A DNA stretch of 57,329 bases from Arthrobacter sp. SDTb3-6 (GTDB lineage Bacteria > Actinomycetota > Actinomycetes > Actinomycetales > Micrococcaceae): NCBI RefSeq assembly GCF_013376095.1, contig NZ_JAAMFN010000027.1, positions 1 to 57,329 on the forward strand, written 5' to 3'. This document shows, in pieces, positions 1 through 7,629 of the stretch; positions within the stretch are counted from its first letter, which is position 1, and the number at the start of each line of letters is the position of its first letter. Under the pieces are notes generated by a model. It made no database searches and was not told the origin of the DNA. It saw only the letters and a list, made by a program, of their open reading frames with translations. Position numbers and translations under genes: made by a program.

Positions 1-684
1 TCTGCCGCCCAGGCCAACGCCGAGCGGGCCCGGGCCAACGCGGCACAGGCCGGCCCGCTGGCGGAGGCGACGGCGCGGCAGCAGGTGGTGGTGCAGGAGA
101 CCCAGGTGGCCAAGCTGGAGGCAGACCGCGAAGAGCAGAAGCTGCAGACCACCGTCCGCAAGCCCGCCGACGCCCGGGCCTATGCCCAGCGGACCGAGGC
201 CGAAGCGCAGAAGGCCGCGGACATCAGCGCCGCCGAGGCACGGGCGCGGAAGACGGAAGTGGAGGCGCAGGCCAACGCCACGGCCGCCGCAGCCATGGCG
301 GGGGCAACGAAGATCACCGGCGAGGCCGAAGCCGCGGCGACGAAGGCACGCGGGGAGGCTGCGGCGTCGGCCGTCAAGGCCAAGGCGCTGGCCGAGGCCG
401 ATGGCATCAAGGCCCGCGCCGAAGCCCTCGGCACCAACCAGGAAGCCGTCATCGCGCAGCAGCTGGCCGAAAACATGCCCTCCATTGTCGCCGCAGCAGC
501 CGAACCGTTTGGCCACGTGGGCCAGCTGACCGTGCTCAACGGCGGCGACGGCGTCAACGAGATGGTGGGCGGGATCCTGGCGCAGGTGGGCGGCTACCTG
601 CCCGCCCTGACCGAATCACTGAAGAAGGGCGCCGGCCCGCTGAGGAAAGGCAACGGCGATGGCAGCCAGCCGCCCCAACCGTAG
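1..684 (+). CDS. Flotillin-like (SPFH/band 7) protein, 3' part
   Basis: The reading frame is already open at base 1, so this is the C-terminal 227 residues of a longer gene cut by the window edge. What is visible is an Ala/Glu/Lys-rich segment (about residues 1-150) of the type that forms the long coiled coil of flotillins. It is followed by a less charged tail with an 'AEALGTNQEAV..QQLAENMPSI' type segment and a Gly/Pro-rich end. Flotillins are membrane-anchored scaffold proteins of lipid microdomains. The N-terminal SPFH domain and hydrophobic hairpin would lie upstream and cannot be checked. The last 26 bases overlap the next gene, which resembles an NfeD-type OB domain, the usual partner of flotillins. 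The family call rests on composition and the tail only. Confidence 0.75.
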   Translation, partial: SAAQANAERARANAAQAGPLAEATARQQVVVQETQVAKLEADREEQKLQTTVRKPADARAYAQRTEAEAQKAADISAAEARARKTEVEAQANATAAAAMAGATKITGEAEAAATKARGEAAASAVKAKALAEADGIKARAEALGTNQEAVIAQQLAENMPSIVAAAAEPFGHVGQLTVLNGGDGVNEMVGGILAQVGGYLPALTESLKKGAGPLRKGNGDGSQPPQP

Positions 685-919
685 GGACATGGACAGGAGC
701 CTGACGGGGCGGGTGGGCCGCGTCTCGGGAGTGGTGGGGCCGGGAACGGTGGGCGAGGTCATGGTTGCGTTCCATGGCGGCACCACGGCGTTCCACGCCC
801 ACCCCTACGACGAGTCCAGCGTGTACCCCGTAGGGGAGCGCGTCCTCGTCATGTACTTTGAACCGCCCCAGACCGTCTACGTGGAGCAGCTGCCCGAGGT
901 CCTGCGCGAAGACGTCTGA
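659..919 (+). CDS. Small NfeD/OB-fold-like protein, flotillin partner
   Basis: An 86-residue protein with no membrane segment. The start at 659 is chosen because AGGAAAGG (643-650) sits 8 bases ahead of the ATG; a second ATG at 689 has no comparable site. Residues from about 14 onward (LTGRVGRVSG..GEVMVAFHGG..YPVGERVLVMYFEP..VYVEQLP) have the Gly-turn/beta-strand pattern of the C-terminal OB domain of NfeD proteins, which protect or complex with flotillins. It overlaps the flotillin-like gene by 26 bp, so the two are probably translationally coupled. The NfeD link is inferred from pattern and context; no membrane-bound NfeD core is present. Confidence 0.7.
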   Translation: MAASRPNRRDMDRSLTGRVGRVSGVVGPGTVGEVMVAFHGGTTAFHAHPYDESSVYPVGERVLVMYFEPPQTVYVEQLPEVLREDV

Positions 920-971
920 ACCGGCCCGCCCGTGATGGGCGTGCCAAAATCAGGGGCCGGACCGGCACCCG

Positions 972-1745
972 TCATCCGGCGAGTTCGTCCAGCTCCACGC
1001 CGCTGAGCACGGTGGCCGGATGCGGGCCGGCCGCCACGAGTGCCTGCGACCATTCCGCAGGCCAGCCGCCATCACGGCCCAGCAGGATGATGTTGCCCGG
1101 GTAGCGGCGGGTGAACAAGCTGGTGGTGCCGTACGCCGCGGCACCGGGCATGGCCTCCCGCAGCGCCCGGGCCTGGCTGCGCACCAGCGTGAACCCGGGC
1201 TCGTCGCCCACATTGACGGCCAGCACGCCGCCGGGGGCAAGCACGCCTGCCGCCTCCCGGTAGAAATCCGTGCACGCCAGGTGCGCCGGCGCGTCCGGAC
1301 CGCTGAAGATGTCCAGGATGACGACGTCGAACCTTAGTCCCGCCGGCAGCCCGCCGAGCGCTTCGCGGGCGTCGCCCACGTGGCTGGTGAGGAACGTCCC
1401 GGCCGGCAGCGGCAGGTGCTCGAGCACAAAGTCGAGCAGTCCGCGCTCCCGTTCCACCGCATGCTGGACCGACCCGGGCCGCGTGGCCTGGATGTAGCGG
1501 GCCAGCGTCAACGCCCCGGCACCCAGGTGCAGGGCCGCCACCGGCTCGCCGGGCGGCCTGACCAGGTCCACCGCGTTCGCGATCCGGCGCAGGTACTCGT
1601 AAAAGACATCCTCCGGGTGCGCCAGGTTGACCTGGGACTGTTCGGCGTGGTCGATGCTGAGCACAAAGGCGTCGGCATGCCAGGGATCCGGGCTGATCGT
1701 GGCGTGGACGCCGCTGGGGCGCAGGTATCGGCTGGCCGGGGCCAC
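972..1745 (-). CDS. Spermidine synthase-like class I methyltransferase-fold protein
   Basis: A 257-residue Rossmann-fold protein. The nucleotide-binding loop is HLGAGAL (residues 73-79), an acidic residue follows at the end of strand 2 (AVERE, 96-100), then GDARE (124-128) and the strand-4 motif VILDIFSG (142-149). This is the layout of the spermidine synthase/SAM-dependent aminopropyltransferase superfamily. The usual DSxDPxGP active-site segment is replaced by DIFSGPDAP, so a true spermidine synthase activity is doubtful. Many actinobacterial homologues are annotated only as 'spermidine synthase-like'. The GTG start shares its first G with the TAG stop of the aminotransferase gene upstream, so the two form a tight operon. 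No polyamine gene lies nearby. Confidence 0.75.
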   Translation of the reverse strand: MAPASRYLRPSGVHATISPDPWHADAFVLSIDHAEQSQVNLAHPEDVFYEYLRRIANAVDLVRPPGEPVAALHLGAGALTLARYIQATRPGSVQHAVERERGLLDFVLEHLPLPAGTFLTSHVGDAREALGGLPAGLRFDVVILDIFSGPDAPAHLACTDFYREAAGVLAPGGVLAVNVGDEPGFTLVRSQARALREAMPGAAAYGTTSLFTRRYPGNIILLGRDGGWPAEWSQALVAAGPHPATVLSGVELDELAG

Positions 1746-2941
1746 TACAGCCGGTCCCTCAGCGTGGCGAGGCGTCCGGCGGCCTGCTCCAGCAGTCCTT
1801 CCTTCTTGCAGAACGCGAACCGCAGCAGCGAGCGGGTGCGGCGGGCGCCGTCGGGGTGGCAGAAGACCGGGACGGGAATGGCCGCCACCCCGATCAGTTC
1901 CGGGAGGCGGCGGGCCAGGGCCGTGGCGTCGGTGATGCCGAGGGCCGCCGTGTCGGCATTGATGAAGTAGGTGCCCTGCGGGGTGAGCACGTCCAGGCCG
2001 GCGGCGCGCAGGCCCTCGCTGAGGATGTCCCGCTTGCGTTGCAGCGTGGCGGCAGCCTCCGTGAAGAAGCCGGCATCCATGCGCAGTCCCGCGGCGATGG
2101 CGGTTTGGAACGGCGTCCCCGAGGAATAGGTCAGGAACTGCTTGACCGTGCGGGCCGCGGCCACCAGCTCCGCGGGGCCGGACATCCAGCCGATTTTCCA
2201 GCCGGTGAAGGAAAACGTCTTGCCGGCCGAGGAAATGGTCAGCGTGCGCTCCGCTGCACCGGGCAGCGTCGCCACGGGTATGTGCCGGGGACCAAACGTC
2301 AGGTGCTCGTAGACCTCGTCGGTCAGGATGACGGCGTCGTACTTGATGGCGAGGCGCACCACTTCGGCCAGCACGGCCTCCGGGAACACGGCACCGGTGG
2401 GGTTGTGCGGGTTGTTGACGATGACCATCTTGGTGCGTGGGCTGAAGCTGTTTTCGAGCGTGGCAAGGTCCGGCATGAAGTCCGGGGCCAGCAGTGCCGC
2501 GGTGGTGTGCCTGGCGCCGCTGAGGCCGATCATGGCGCCGTAGGAATCGTAGAACGGTTCGAAGGTGAGGACTTCGTCACCGGGACCGGTCAGCGCCAGG
2601 ACGGCCGAGGCGATGGCTTCCGTGGCCCCCGTGGTGATGACGACCTCCGTTTCCGGATCCGGGGCGAGGCCGTAAAAGCGCTCCTGGTGTTCGGCGACGG
2701 CGGCGCGCAGTGCCGGGATGCCCTTGCCCGGCGCGTATTGGTTGTTGCCGTTGCGGATGGCATCCCGTGCGATGCGGCCCAGCTCGGCCGGCCCGTCCTC
2801 GTCCGGGAAGCCCTGGCCCAGGTTGATGGCCCCGTGCCGGGTGGCCAACGTGGTGATCTCCTCGAAGATGGTCACGGCCAGCGAGCCGTCCGGGCCCAAC
2901 AGGTTGGCGCCTACCGCGGTGCGCTGCCATGGCGTGCTCAT
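1745..2941 (-). CDS. PLP-dependent class I/II aminotransferase
   Basis: A 398-residue fold-type I aminotransferase. The start at 2941 (ATG, reading MSTPWQRT) is preceded by AAGGAGCAGCA, a good ribosome site; an upstream extension in frame has none. Key features are NPHNPTG (177-183), D208 that pairs with the PLP ring nitrogen, the Schiff-base lysine K241 in SSAGKTFSFTGWKIGW, and R374 near the C-terminus that binds the substrate carboxylate. The KTFSFTGWK signature is typical of the kynurenine/methionine aminotransferase (YbdL) and DapC-like subgroup. The true amino acid substrate cannot be told from the sequence. It is transcribed with the spermidine-synthase-like gene, away from coaD. Confidence 0.88.
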   Translation of the reverse strand: MSTPWQRTAVGANLLGPDGSLAVTIFEEITTLATRHGAINLGQGFPDEDGPAELGRIARDAIRNGNNQYAPGKGIPALRAAVAEHQERFYGLAPDPETEVVITTGATEAIASAVLALTGPGDEVLTFEPFYDSYGAMIGLSGARHTTAALLAPDFMPDLATLENSFSPRTKMVIVNNPHNPTGAVFPEAVLAEVVRLAIKYDAVILTDEVYEHLTFGPRHIPVATLPGAAERTLTISSAGKTFSFTGWKIGWMSGPAELVAAARTVKQFLTYSSGTPFQTAIAAGLRMDAGFFTEAAATLQRKRDILSEGLRAAGLDVLTPQGTYFINADTAALGITDATALARRLPELIGVAAIPVPVFCHPDGARRTRSLLRFAFCKKEGLLEQAAGRLATLRDRL

Positions 2942-3126
2942 TGCTGCTCCTTGCTGCCGGGACCCGCGCCGCTGCTGCGGGGTGGTGTACTCCTTGAATA
3001 CGTTACCCGGGACCGGGGCGGGCCGCTCCGCTCCCGGCCGGACCAGGCACGGGGCATACCGGCCGGTAGGGGACGTAATAGGGCCGACATGTGGCAAAAC
3101 AGCACGTGGGGACAGCCTTCATCGGA

Positions 3127-3132
3127 TAGATT
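3127..3132 (+). promoter_or_regulatory. -10 element of coaD, probable leaderless transcript
   Basis: TAGATT lies exactly six bases before the coaD ATG at 3139, and no Shine-Dalgarno sequence precedes the start. With initiation about 7 bases after a -10 hexamer, the mRNA would begin at the A of ATG. No clear -35 hexamer is present. Confidence 0.55.
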
Positions 3133-3138
3133 CGGCGT

Positions 3139-3654
3139 ATGCAGCGCGCCGTATGCCCCGGATCGTTTGATCCGATCCACAAGGGGCACATTGAAGTCAT
3201 TGCCCGGGCCACAGCACTCTTCGACGAGGTGATTGTGGCGGTGTCGACCAACTATGCCAAGAAGTACCGGTTCTCACTGAACGAACGCCTTGACATGGCC
3301 CGGACCACGTTTTCAGCGCTCTCCGGCATTGTGGTGGAGCCGATGGGTGAGGGGCTGCTCTCCGACTACTGCCATGCGCGCGGCGCCGTCGCGATCGTGA
3401 AGGGGCTGCGGTCCTCCTCCGACTTTGACTACGAGCTGCCCATGGCCACCATGAACCGCCAGCTCTCCGGCGTTGAAACCGTGTTCCTGCCCGGCGACAG
3501 CCGCTACCTGCACCTCTCGTCAACGCTCATCAAGGAAGTCCACACCCTCGGCGGGGACGTTTCAGACTTTGTGCCCCGCGCCGTATTGCGCCGCCTCCAG
3601 GGTGACGTCGGCCCGGACACCCGCCCGACGCCGGTGGTCCCGCCGGGCGCGTAG
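3139..3654 (+). CDS. coaD: Phosphopantetheine adenylyltransferase
   Basis: 171 residues, slightly longer than the usual ~160. It transfers AMP from ATP to 4'-phosphopantetheine, the penultimate step of coenzyme A synthesis, in the cytosol. The N-terminus PGSFDPIHKGH contains the nucleotidyltransferase HxGH motif (H14-H17). The family segment KGLRSSSDFDYELPMATMNR and the C-terminal SSTLIKE (ATP-binding) motif are also present. The ATG is preceded by a -10 hexamer at six bases and no ribosome site, so it is likely leaderless. The extra C-terminal ~12 residues (TRPTPVVPPGA) are low complexity. Divergent from the aminotransferase operon. Confidence 0.97.
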   Translation: MQRAVCPGSFDPIHKGHIEVIARATALFDEVIVAVSTNYAKKYRFSLNERLDMARTTFSALSGIVVEPMGEGLLSDYCHARGAVAIVKGLRSSSDFDYELPMATMNRQLSGVETVFLPGDSRYLHLSSTLIKEVHTLGGDVSDFVPRAVLRRLQGDVGPDTRPTPVVPPGA

Positions 3655-3666
3655 CCCCGCCGCAGC

Positions 3667-3711
3667 GTCCTGGGGCGGCACGTCCTGGGGCGGCACGTCC
3701 CGGGGCGGCGC
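3667..3711 (+). repeat. Three tandem copies of a 15-bp repeat
   Basis: GTCCTGGGGCGGCAC occurs at 3667-3681 and 3682-3696, followed by GTCCCGGGGCGGCGC at 3697-3711. Two copies are identical and the third differs at two positions. The array starts about 12 bases after the coaD stop, in the gap before the permease gene. It could be a protein-binding array or a simple slippage repeat. Confidence 0.85.
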
Positions 3712-3840
3712 CAGCCGGCGTCCGCCGTCGAGCCGGCACCACGGCGGCGGACTAGGCTGGATGCAGGGGCGGCTGAGGCTGCTGCGGTGCGCACGGCGGG
3801 CACCACACAGCCGGCGTCCGGGCAAGTGGCAGGGGCATTC

Positions 3841-4782
3841 ATGGTCCATTTCATGGCGCGCCTGGTGGCGCGGGCCGTCACCACGCTGGTGCTGGTCACG
3901 GCCTTCATCTTTTTCTTTTACCGGCTCACGCCCGGCCATGGCAGCACCGTGATTCCCGGCTTCTCGGACACCCCGGAGCAAGTGGCCGCACTCAATGCCG
4001 AGCCGGGCATCCTGCAGTACCTGCGGATCCTGCGGCAGTGGGCCACCGGGAACTTCGGCTACTACCCTCGGTTCAATGAGCCGATTGCCACGGTCCTGGC
4101 CCAGGCCCTGCCGATCACCGTGGTGCTCGTGGCCGGCGCCATGCTGGTCTCGTTTGTGGTAGCGATTCCACTGGGGATCATCCAGGGGCTGAACCATGGG
4201 GGAGTGGTGGACCATGCGCTGACCGGCGTTGAATTCCTCTTTTTCAGCGCGCCGTTGATACTGACCGCCCCGTTGCTCGCCAACTGGTTCAGCTTCGATG
4301 TTCCCCTGTTTCCCCCGCAGGCCCCGCCCGGCGAAACCTTCGGTGCCGTCCTGGGCCACTTCAACTCGATGGTGCTGCCCATCGTGACGCTTGCGCTGCC
4401 GCTGATTGGCCGCCTCTCGCGGTACGTGCGTTCCTCTGTGCTGGACCAGGTCTCCCTCGACTACCTGGTGGTGGCCCGTTCCAAGGGCTGCGGGCCCTTC
4501 CGGCTGGTCCGTAAGCACCTGATGCGCAATGCCATGATTCCGATCCTGACGTTCCTGGGCGTCTCGCTGCCGCTGCTGGTCTCGGGCGGGCTGGTGGTGG
4601 AGGCGCTGTTCAACCTGCCGGGAATCGGCTACCTGCTGTGGCTGGCCGGGAACCCGAAGCGCGTCTTCTTCTCCTTCCCGCTCGAGATTGCCATTCTGGT
4701 GGTGGCGTCGGCCGCCTTGGTGCTGGCCAACCTGCTCGTCGACGTTGCGATGCGGATCGTGGACCCGCGCACACGGCAGTAG
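3841..4782 (+). CDS. Orphan peptide-type (DppB-like) ABC transporter permease
   Basis: 313 residues of a binding-protein-dependent permease. After a first membrane helix (LVARAVTTLVLVTAFIFFFYRLTPG) comes a periplasmic loop, then about five further helices. The EAA-type coupling motif is in the segment 'LDYLVVARSKGCGPFRLVRKHLMRNAMIPI', and the C-terminus IVDPRTRQ is typical of DppB/OppB. ATG 3841 is chosen because CAGGGGC lies just ahead; an in-frame extension to 3787 has no site. It resembles the permease at 28158, so the two are paralogues. No partner permease, ATPase or binding protein is adjacent; yceD follows. It may pair with subunits encoded elsewhere or be a remnant. Confidence 0.85.
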   Translation: MVHFMARLVARAVTTLVLVTAFIFFFYRLTPGHGSTVIPGFSDTPEQVAALNAEPGILQYLRILRQWATGNFGYYPRFNEPIATVLAQALPITVVLVAGAMLVSFVVAIPLGIIQGLNHGGVVDHALTGVEFLFFSAPLILTAPLLANWFSFDVPLFPPQAPPGETFGAVLGHFNSMVLPIVTLALPLIGRLSRYVRSSVLDQVSLDYLVVARSKGCGPFRLVRKHLMRNAMIPILTFLGVSLPLLVSGGLVVEALFNLPGIGYLLWLAGNPKRVFFSFPLEIAILVVASAALVLANLLVDVAMRIVDPRTRQ

Positions 4783-4901
4783 CCGCCGTCGCCCCCCATG
4801 AGAGCCACATCACCGGCGGCGCGCCCATGGGCGGTTCGACTCCCCACCGTGCGCTGGCGTAGACTGGCTACGGCCGAAAACGGCTTTGGTAGGCACCCAT
4901 T

Positions 4902-4930
4902 TTGAAGCCCGGGACTATTCGGGATAGGAT
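4902..4930 (+). promoter_or_regulatory. Sigma70-type promoter of yceD-rpmF-rnc-mutM
   Basis: TTGAAG (4902-4907), a 17-base spacer, and TAGGAT (4925-4930). Initiation would fall near 4937. That excludes the in-frame TTG at 4902 and ATG at 4929 as start codons for yceD and forces a start further downstream, next to the AGGAG at 4955-4959. Confidence 0.75.
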
Positions 4931-4964
4931 GGTGCGTCGGTCGTATGTTCATTCAGGAGTTCTC

Positions 4965-5528
4965 ATTAGCGCAGGCACGTTGGGCAGCAAGTCCAACCAC
5001 GGCACGCCCCTCACCATTGGTGTCAGGGAGCTTGGGCGAAGCCCGGGCAGCATGCGGACTTTCAACGAACATATTCCCGTGCCAGAGGATTTTGGCACCC
5101 CGCTCATTGGTGTGACGCCCGGAACCGACCTGGATCTGGAACTCCGATTTGAGGCCGTCCATGAAGGAATTCTGGTGTCGGGCAGCGTACTGGTCGAACT
5201 GACCGGCGAATGCTCCCGGTGCCTGGAGAACTTCACGGAAGACCTCCAAGTCAATGTGCAAGAACTTTTCTTCTACGAGGAACCGCCCGCGGGCCTTGAT
5301 GAAGACGAAGACACGCAACGTTGGGTCGAGCACGATTCCATCGATCTTGAACCGGTGTTGCGGGACGCAGTGGTAACCGCCCTGCCGTTCCAGCCGGTGT
5401 GCCGGGAAGACTGCGAGGGCCTGTGTTCCGAATGTGGAATACGCCTTGCGGATGAGCCGGGGCACCACCACGAGATCCTGGATCCTCGGTGGGCCGCCCT
5501 ACAGGGCTTAACCGGCGAAGAAAACTAG
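4965..5528 (+). CDS. yceD: YceD/DUF177 family protein, probable ATT start
   Basis: 187 residues if started at 4965. DUF177 proteins are encoded directly ahead of ribosomal protein L32 in most bacteria; a role in 23S rRNA processing or stability has been proposed. The sequence shows the family pattern: a GSMRTF segment, an acidic beta-rich middle, CSRCLENF, and a Cys-rich C-terminus ([13 protein letters not shown]). Start choice: the promoter at 4902-4930 places the mRNA start near 4937, so upstream TTG 4902 and ATG 4929 are unlikely. The only Shine-Dalgarno site is AGGAG at 4955-4959, five bases before ATT 4965 (reading M-SAGTLGSK). A TTG at 4980 is 20 bases from that site. ATT is a rare initiator, known from infC. 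First gene of an operon with rpmF, rnc and mutM. Confidence 0.85.
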   Translation: MSAGTLGSKSNHGTPLTIGVRELGRSPGSMRTFNEHIPVPEDFGTPLIGVTPGTDLDLELRFEAVHEGILVSGSVLVELTGECSRCLENFTEDLQVNVQELFFYEEPPAGLDEDEDTQRWVEHDSIDLEPVLRDAVVTALPFQPVCREDCEGLCSECGIRLADEPGHHHEILDPRWAALQGLTGEEN

Positions 5529-5589
5529 CAAAATCAAGTTTTTAGCTGCAGGCACGTGCCTGGGGCTTATCGAGAGAAAAGAGTTTGCC

Positions 5590-5793
5590 GTGGCTGTTCC
5601 CAAGCGGAAGATGTCCCGTGCCAATACCCGTGCACGCCGTTCCCAGTGGAAGGCCACCGCGCCGAACCTGGTCAAGACCATCGAAAACGGCCAGGTTGTC
5701 TACAGCCTGCCGCACCAGGCCAAGGTCGTCACCGACTCCGCCGGCACCGCCCTGTTCCTGGAATACAAGGGCCGCAAGGTTGCCGACGTCTAA
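5590..5793 (+). CDS. rpmF: 50S ribosomal protein L32
   Basis: 67 residues beginning with GTG. The N-terminus [20 protein letters not shown] is the conserved basic L32 head, followed by the [17 protein letters not shown] segment. The zinc-binding cysteines of some L32 proteins are absent (Cys-free form), as in many actinobacteria. L32 lies near the peptidyl-transferase centre of the large subunit. It sits 61 bp after yceD, in the standard yceD-rpmF pair. The GTG has only a weak purine stretch (GAGAGAAAAGAG) upstream. Confidence 0.97.
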   Translation: MAVPKRKMSRANTRARRSQWKATAPNLVKTIENGQVVYSLPHQAKVVTDSAGTALFLEYKGRKVADV

Positions 5794-5850
5794 GACGTCC
5801 GTGCGGCCAACCGGCCGTTCGACCACTAAATAGTTTTGCAGGAGCTGCTC

Positions 5851-6630
5851 ATGTCCTCGGTTACGGAACCCCCGAAGCTCGAGGACGGGCACAAACTGCT
5901 GTTGAAGCGTCTCGGTGTCACCATTGATGCCGGGACGCTTCGTCTTGCCCTGACACACCGTTCCTACGCGTACGAAAACGGCGGCATTCCCACCAACGAA
6001 CGCATGGAATTCCTGGGGGATTCCATCCTGGGCTTCTCCGTCACCGACGCCCTGTACCGCGACAACCCCTCGCTGCCTGAAGGCGAGCTGGCCAAGCGCC
6101 GCTCGGCCGTGGTCTCCACCCGTGCCCTCGCCTCGATTGCCCGGTCCCTGGGCGTGGGCGAATTCATCTACCTGGGCCAGGGCGAACGCCTCACGAAGGG
6201 CCGCAACAAGGCCTCGATCCTGGCCGACACCATGGAAGCCCTCATCGGCGCGACCTACCTCACGAACGGCATCGAGGCCGCCCGCCAGCTCGTCATGCGC
6301 CTGGTGGGCCCGCTGCTGGCCGACTCCGATGTCCTGGGGGCCGGCACCGACTGGAAAACCAACATCCAGGAAATATCCGCCGCCCGGCACCTTGGCAGCA
6401 TCGTCTACGACATCACCGGCACCGGCCCCGACCACAACCGTTCGTTCTCTGCCCGCCTGCTCATCGGCGGGGAGCACGTCGGCACCGGGGCGGGCCCGTC
6501 CAAGAAGGAAGCCGAGCGTGCCGCCGCCGCCGCCGGCTGGAAGGCGCTCCAGGAACGTTTTTCTGCCGGGCGCCCCACGTCCACGCACGACGCCGGGACC
6601 CCCGGCGCATCCGCGTCTGCCGCGGACTAA
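5851..6630 (+). CDS. rnc: Ribonuclease III
   Basis: 259 residues. It cuts double-stranded RNA in rRNA precursors and regulatory RNAs. The catalytic domain (about 1-160) holds the signature NERMEFLGDS (49-58), with metal-binding E53 and D57, and a second acidic cluster in DTMEALIGATYL. The double-stranded RNA-binding domain (about 170-235) ends in SKKEAERAAAAAGWKAL. A low-complexity Ser/Thr/Pro/Ala tail of about 25 residues follows. The start is ATG 5851, after GCAGGAGCTGCTC. The stop codon is immediately followed by the mutM ATG. Confidence 0.96.
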   Translation: MSSVTEPPKLEDGHKLLLKRLGVTIDAGTLRLALTHRSYAYENGGIPTNERMEFLGDSILGFSVTDALYRDNPSLPEGELAKRRSAVVSTRALASIARSLGVGEFIYLGQGERLTKGRNKASILADTMEALIGATYLTNGIEAARQLVMRLVGPLLADSDVLGAGTDWKTNIQEISAARHLGSIVYDITGTGPDHNRSFSARLLIGGEHVGTGAGPSKKEAERAAAAAGWKALQERFSAGRPTSTHDAGTPGASASAAD

Positions 6631-7602
6631 ATGCCCGAGCTGCCTGAAGTCGAGGTTGTCCGCCGCGGCCTGGAACGGTGGATTGCGGGGCGGACCATCA
6701 CGGGTGTCTCGGTGCCCGATCCCCGCTCCATCCGCCGACACGCCCTCGGCGTCGAGGACTTCGCCGGAAACCTCGTGGGTGCCACCGTGCTGGACGTGGT
6801 GCGCCGCGGCAAGTTCCTGTGGATGCCGTTGGACGATGCGCCGCAGGGCAATGCGCCCCACACCGCACTCGTGGCGCACCTGGGCATGAGCGGGCAGTTG
6901 CTGGTGGAGTCCCCGGAACAGCCCCATGAGAAACACCTGAAGGTCCGGATGTCATTTTCGGCCCGCGTCGATGCACCGGAAGAGCTGCGCTTCATAGACC
7001 AGCGGATCTTTGGCGGGCTGTTCGTCACGTCCCTGGTCCCCACTGCCGACGGGCTGCCGGGAGGATGCGGCATGGCGTCCGGCGGCTGGGCGCTGATCCC
7101 CAGCGAGGCCGCCCACATCGGCCGCGACCCGCTGGACCCGGACTTCGACCTCGAGGCCCTGCACCGAAAGCTGCGGGCCCGGAAAACCGGGCTGAAGCGC
7201 GCGCTGCTGGACCAGGGCGCGGTCTCCGGCATTGGCAACATCTACGCGGACGAGGCCTTGTGGGCCGCCAGGATGCACTATGCGCGCCCCACCGACACGA
7301 TGCGCCGCCCGGACACGGAACGGATTGTCCACGCCGCCCGCGATGTCATGTCCAGGGCCCTGGACGCCGGAGGCACCAGCTTCGACTCGCTGTACGTCAA
7401 TGTCAACGGGGCCTCCGGCTACTTCTCCCGCTCGCTGAACGCCTACGGGCGCGAGGGCCGGCCGTGCCCCCGGTGTGCGGCCATGGGCCTGTCCACCAGG
7501 ATCCGGCGGGAGGCGTTCATGAACCGGTCCTCCTACAGTTGCCCCAGCTGCCAGCCGAAGCCGCGCAACGCCCGGCTGTCAGCGAACGGTGGGCTGAAGT
7601 AG
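6631..7602 (+). CDS. mutM: Formamidopyrimidine-DNA glycosylase
   Basis: 323 residues. It removes oxidised purines such as 8-oxoguanine and nicks the strand by beta/delta elimination. The catalytic N-terminus is PELPEVE (P2 nucleophile, E3 after Met removal) and K61 is the hairpin lysine (RRGKFLW). The helix-two-turn-helix segment is [18 protein letters not shown]. The C-terminal zinc finger has C279, C282, C304 and C307. It starts at the base after the rnc stop (TAAATG), so translational coupling is expected. An insertion around residues 130-150 ([19 protein letters not shown]) is longer than in E. coli Fpg. Confidence 0.96.
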   Translation: MPELPEVEVVRRGLERWIAGRTITGVSVPDPRSIRRHALGVEDFAGNLVGATVLDVVRRGKFLWMPLDDAPQGNAPHTALVAHLGMSGQLLVESPEQPHEKHLKVRMSFSARVDAPEELRFIDQRIFGGLFVTSLVPTADGLPGGCGMASGGWALIPSEAAHIGRDPLDPDFDLEALHRKLRARKTGLKRALLDQGAVSGIGNIYADEALWAARMHYARPTDTMRRPDTERIVHAARDVMSRALDAGGTSFDSLYVNVNGASGYFSRSLNAYGREGRPCPRCAAMGLSTRIRREAFMNRSSYSCPSCQPKPRNARLSANGGLK

Positions 7603-7629
7603 TTCCTGTCCCGGCAAGGGCCGGCCCGG

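Noticed and set aside
4826-4846. GGTTCGACTCC, a tRNA T-arm-like sequence
   Set aside because: Flanking bases do not pair as a T stem and no acceptor, D or anticodon arm is present upstream.
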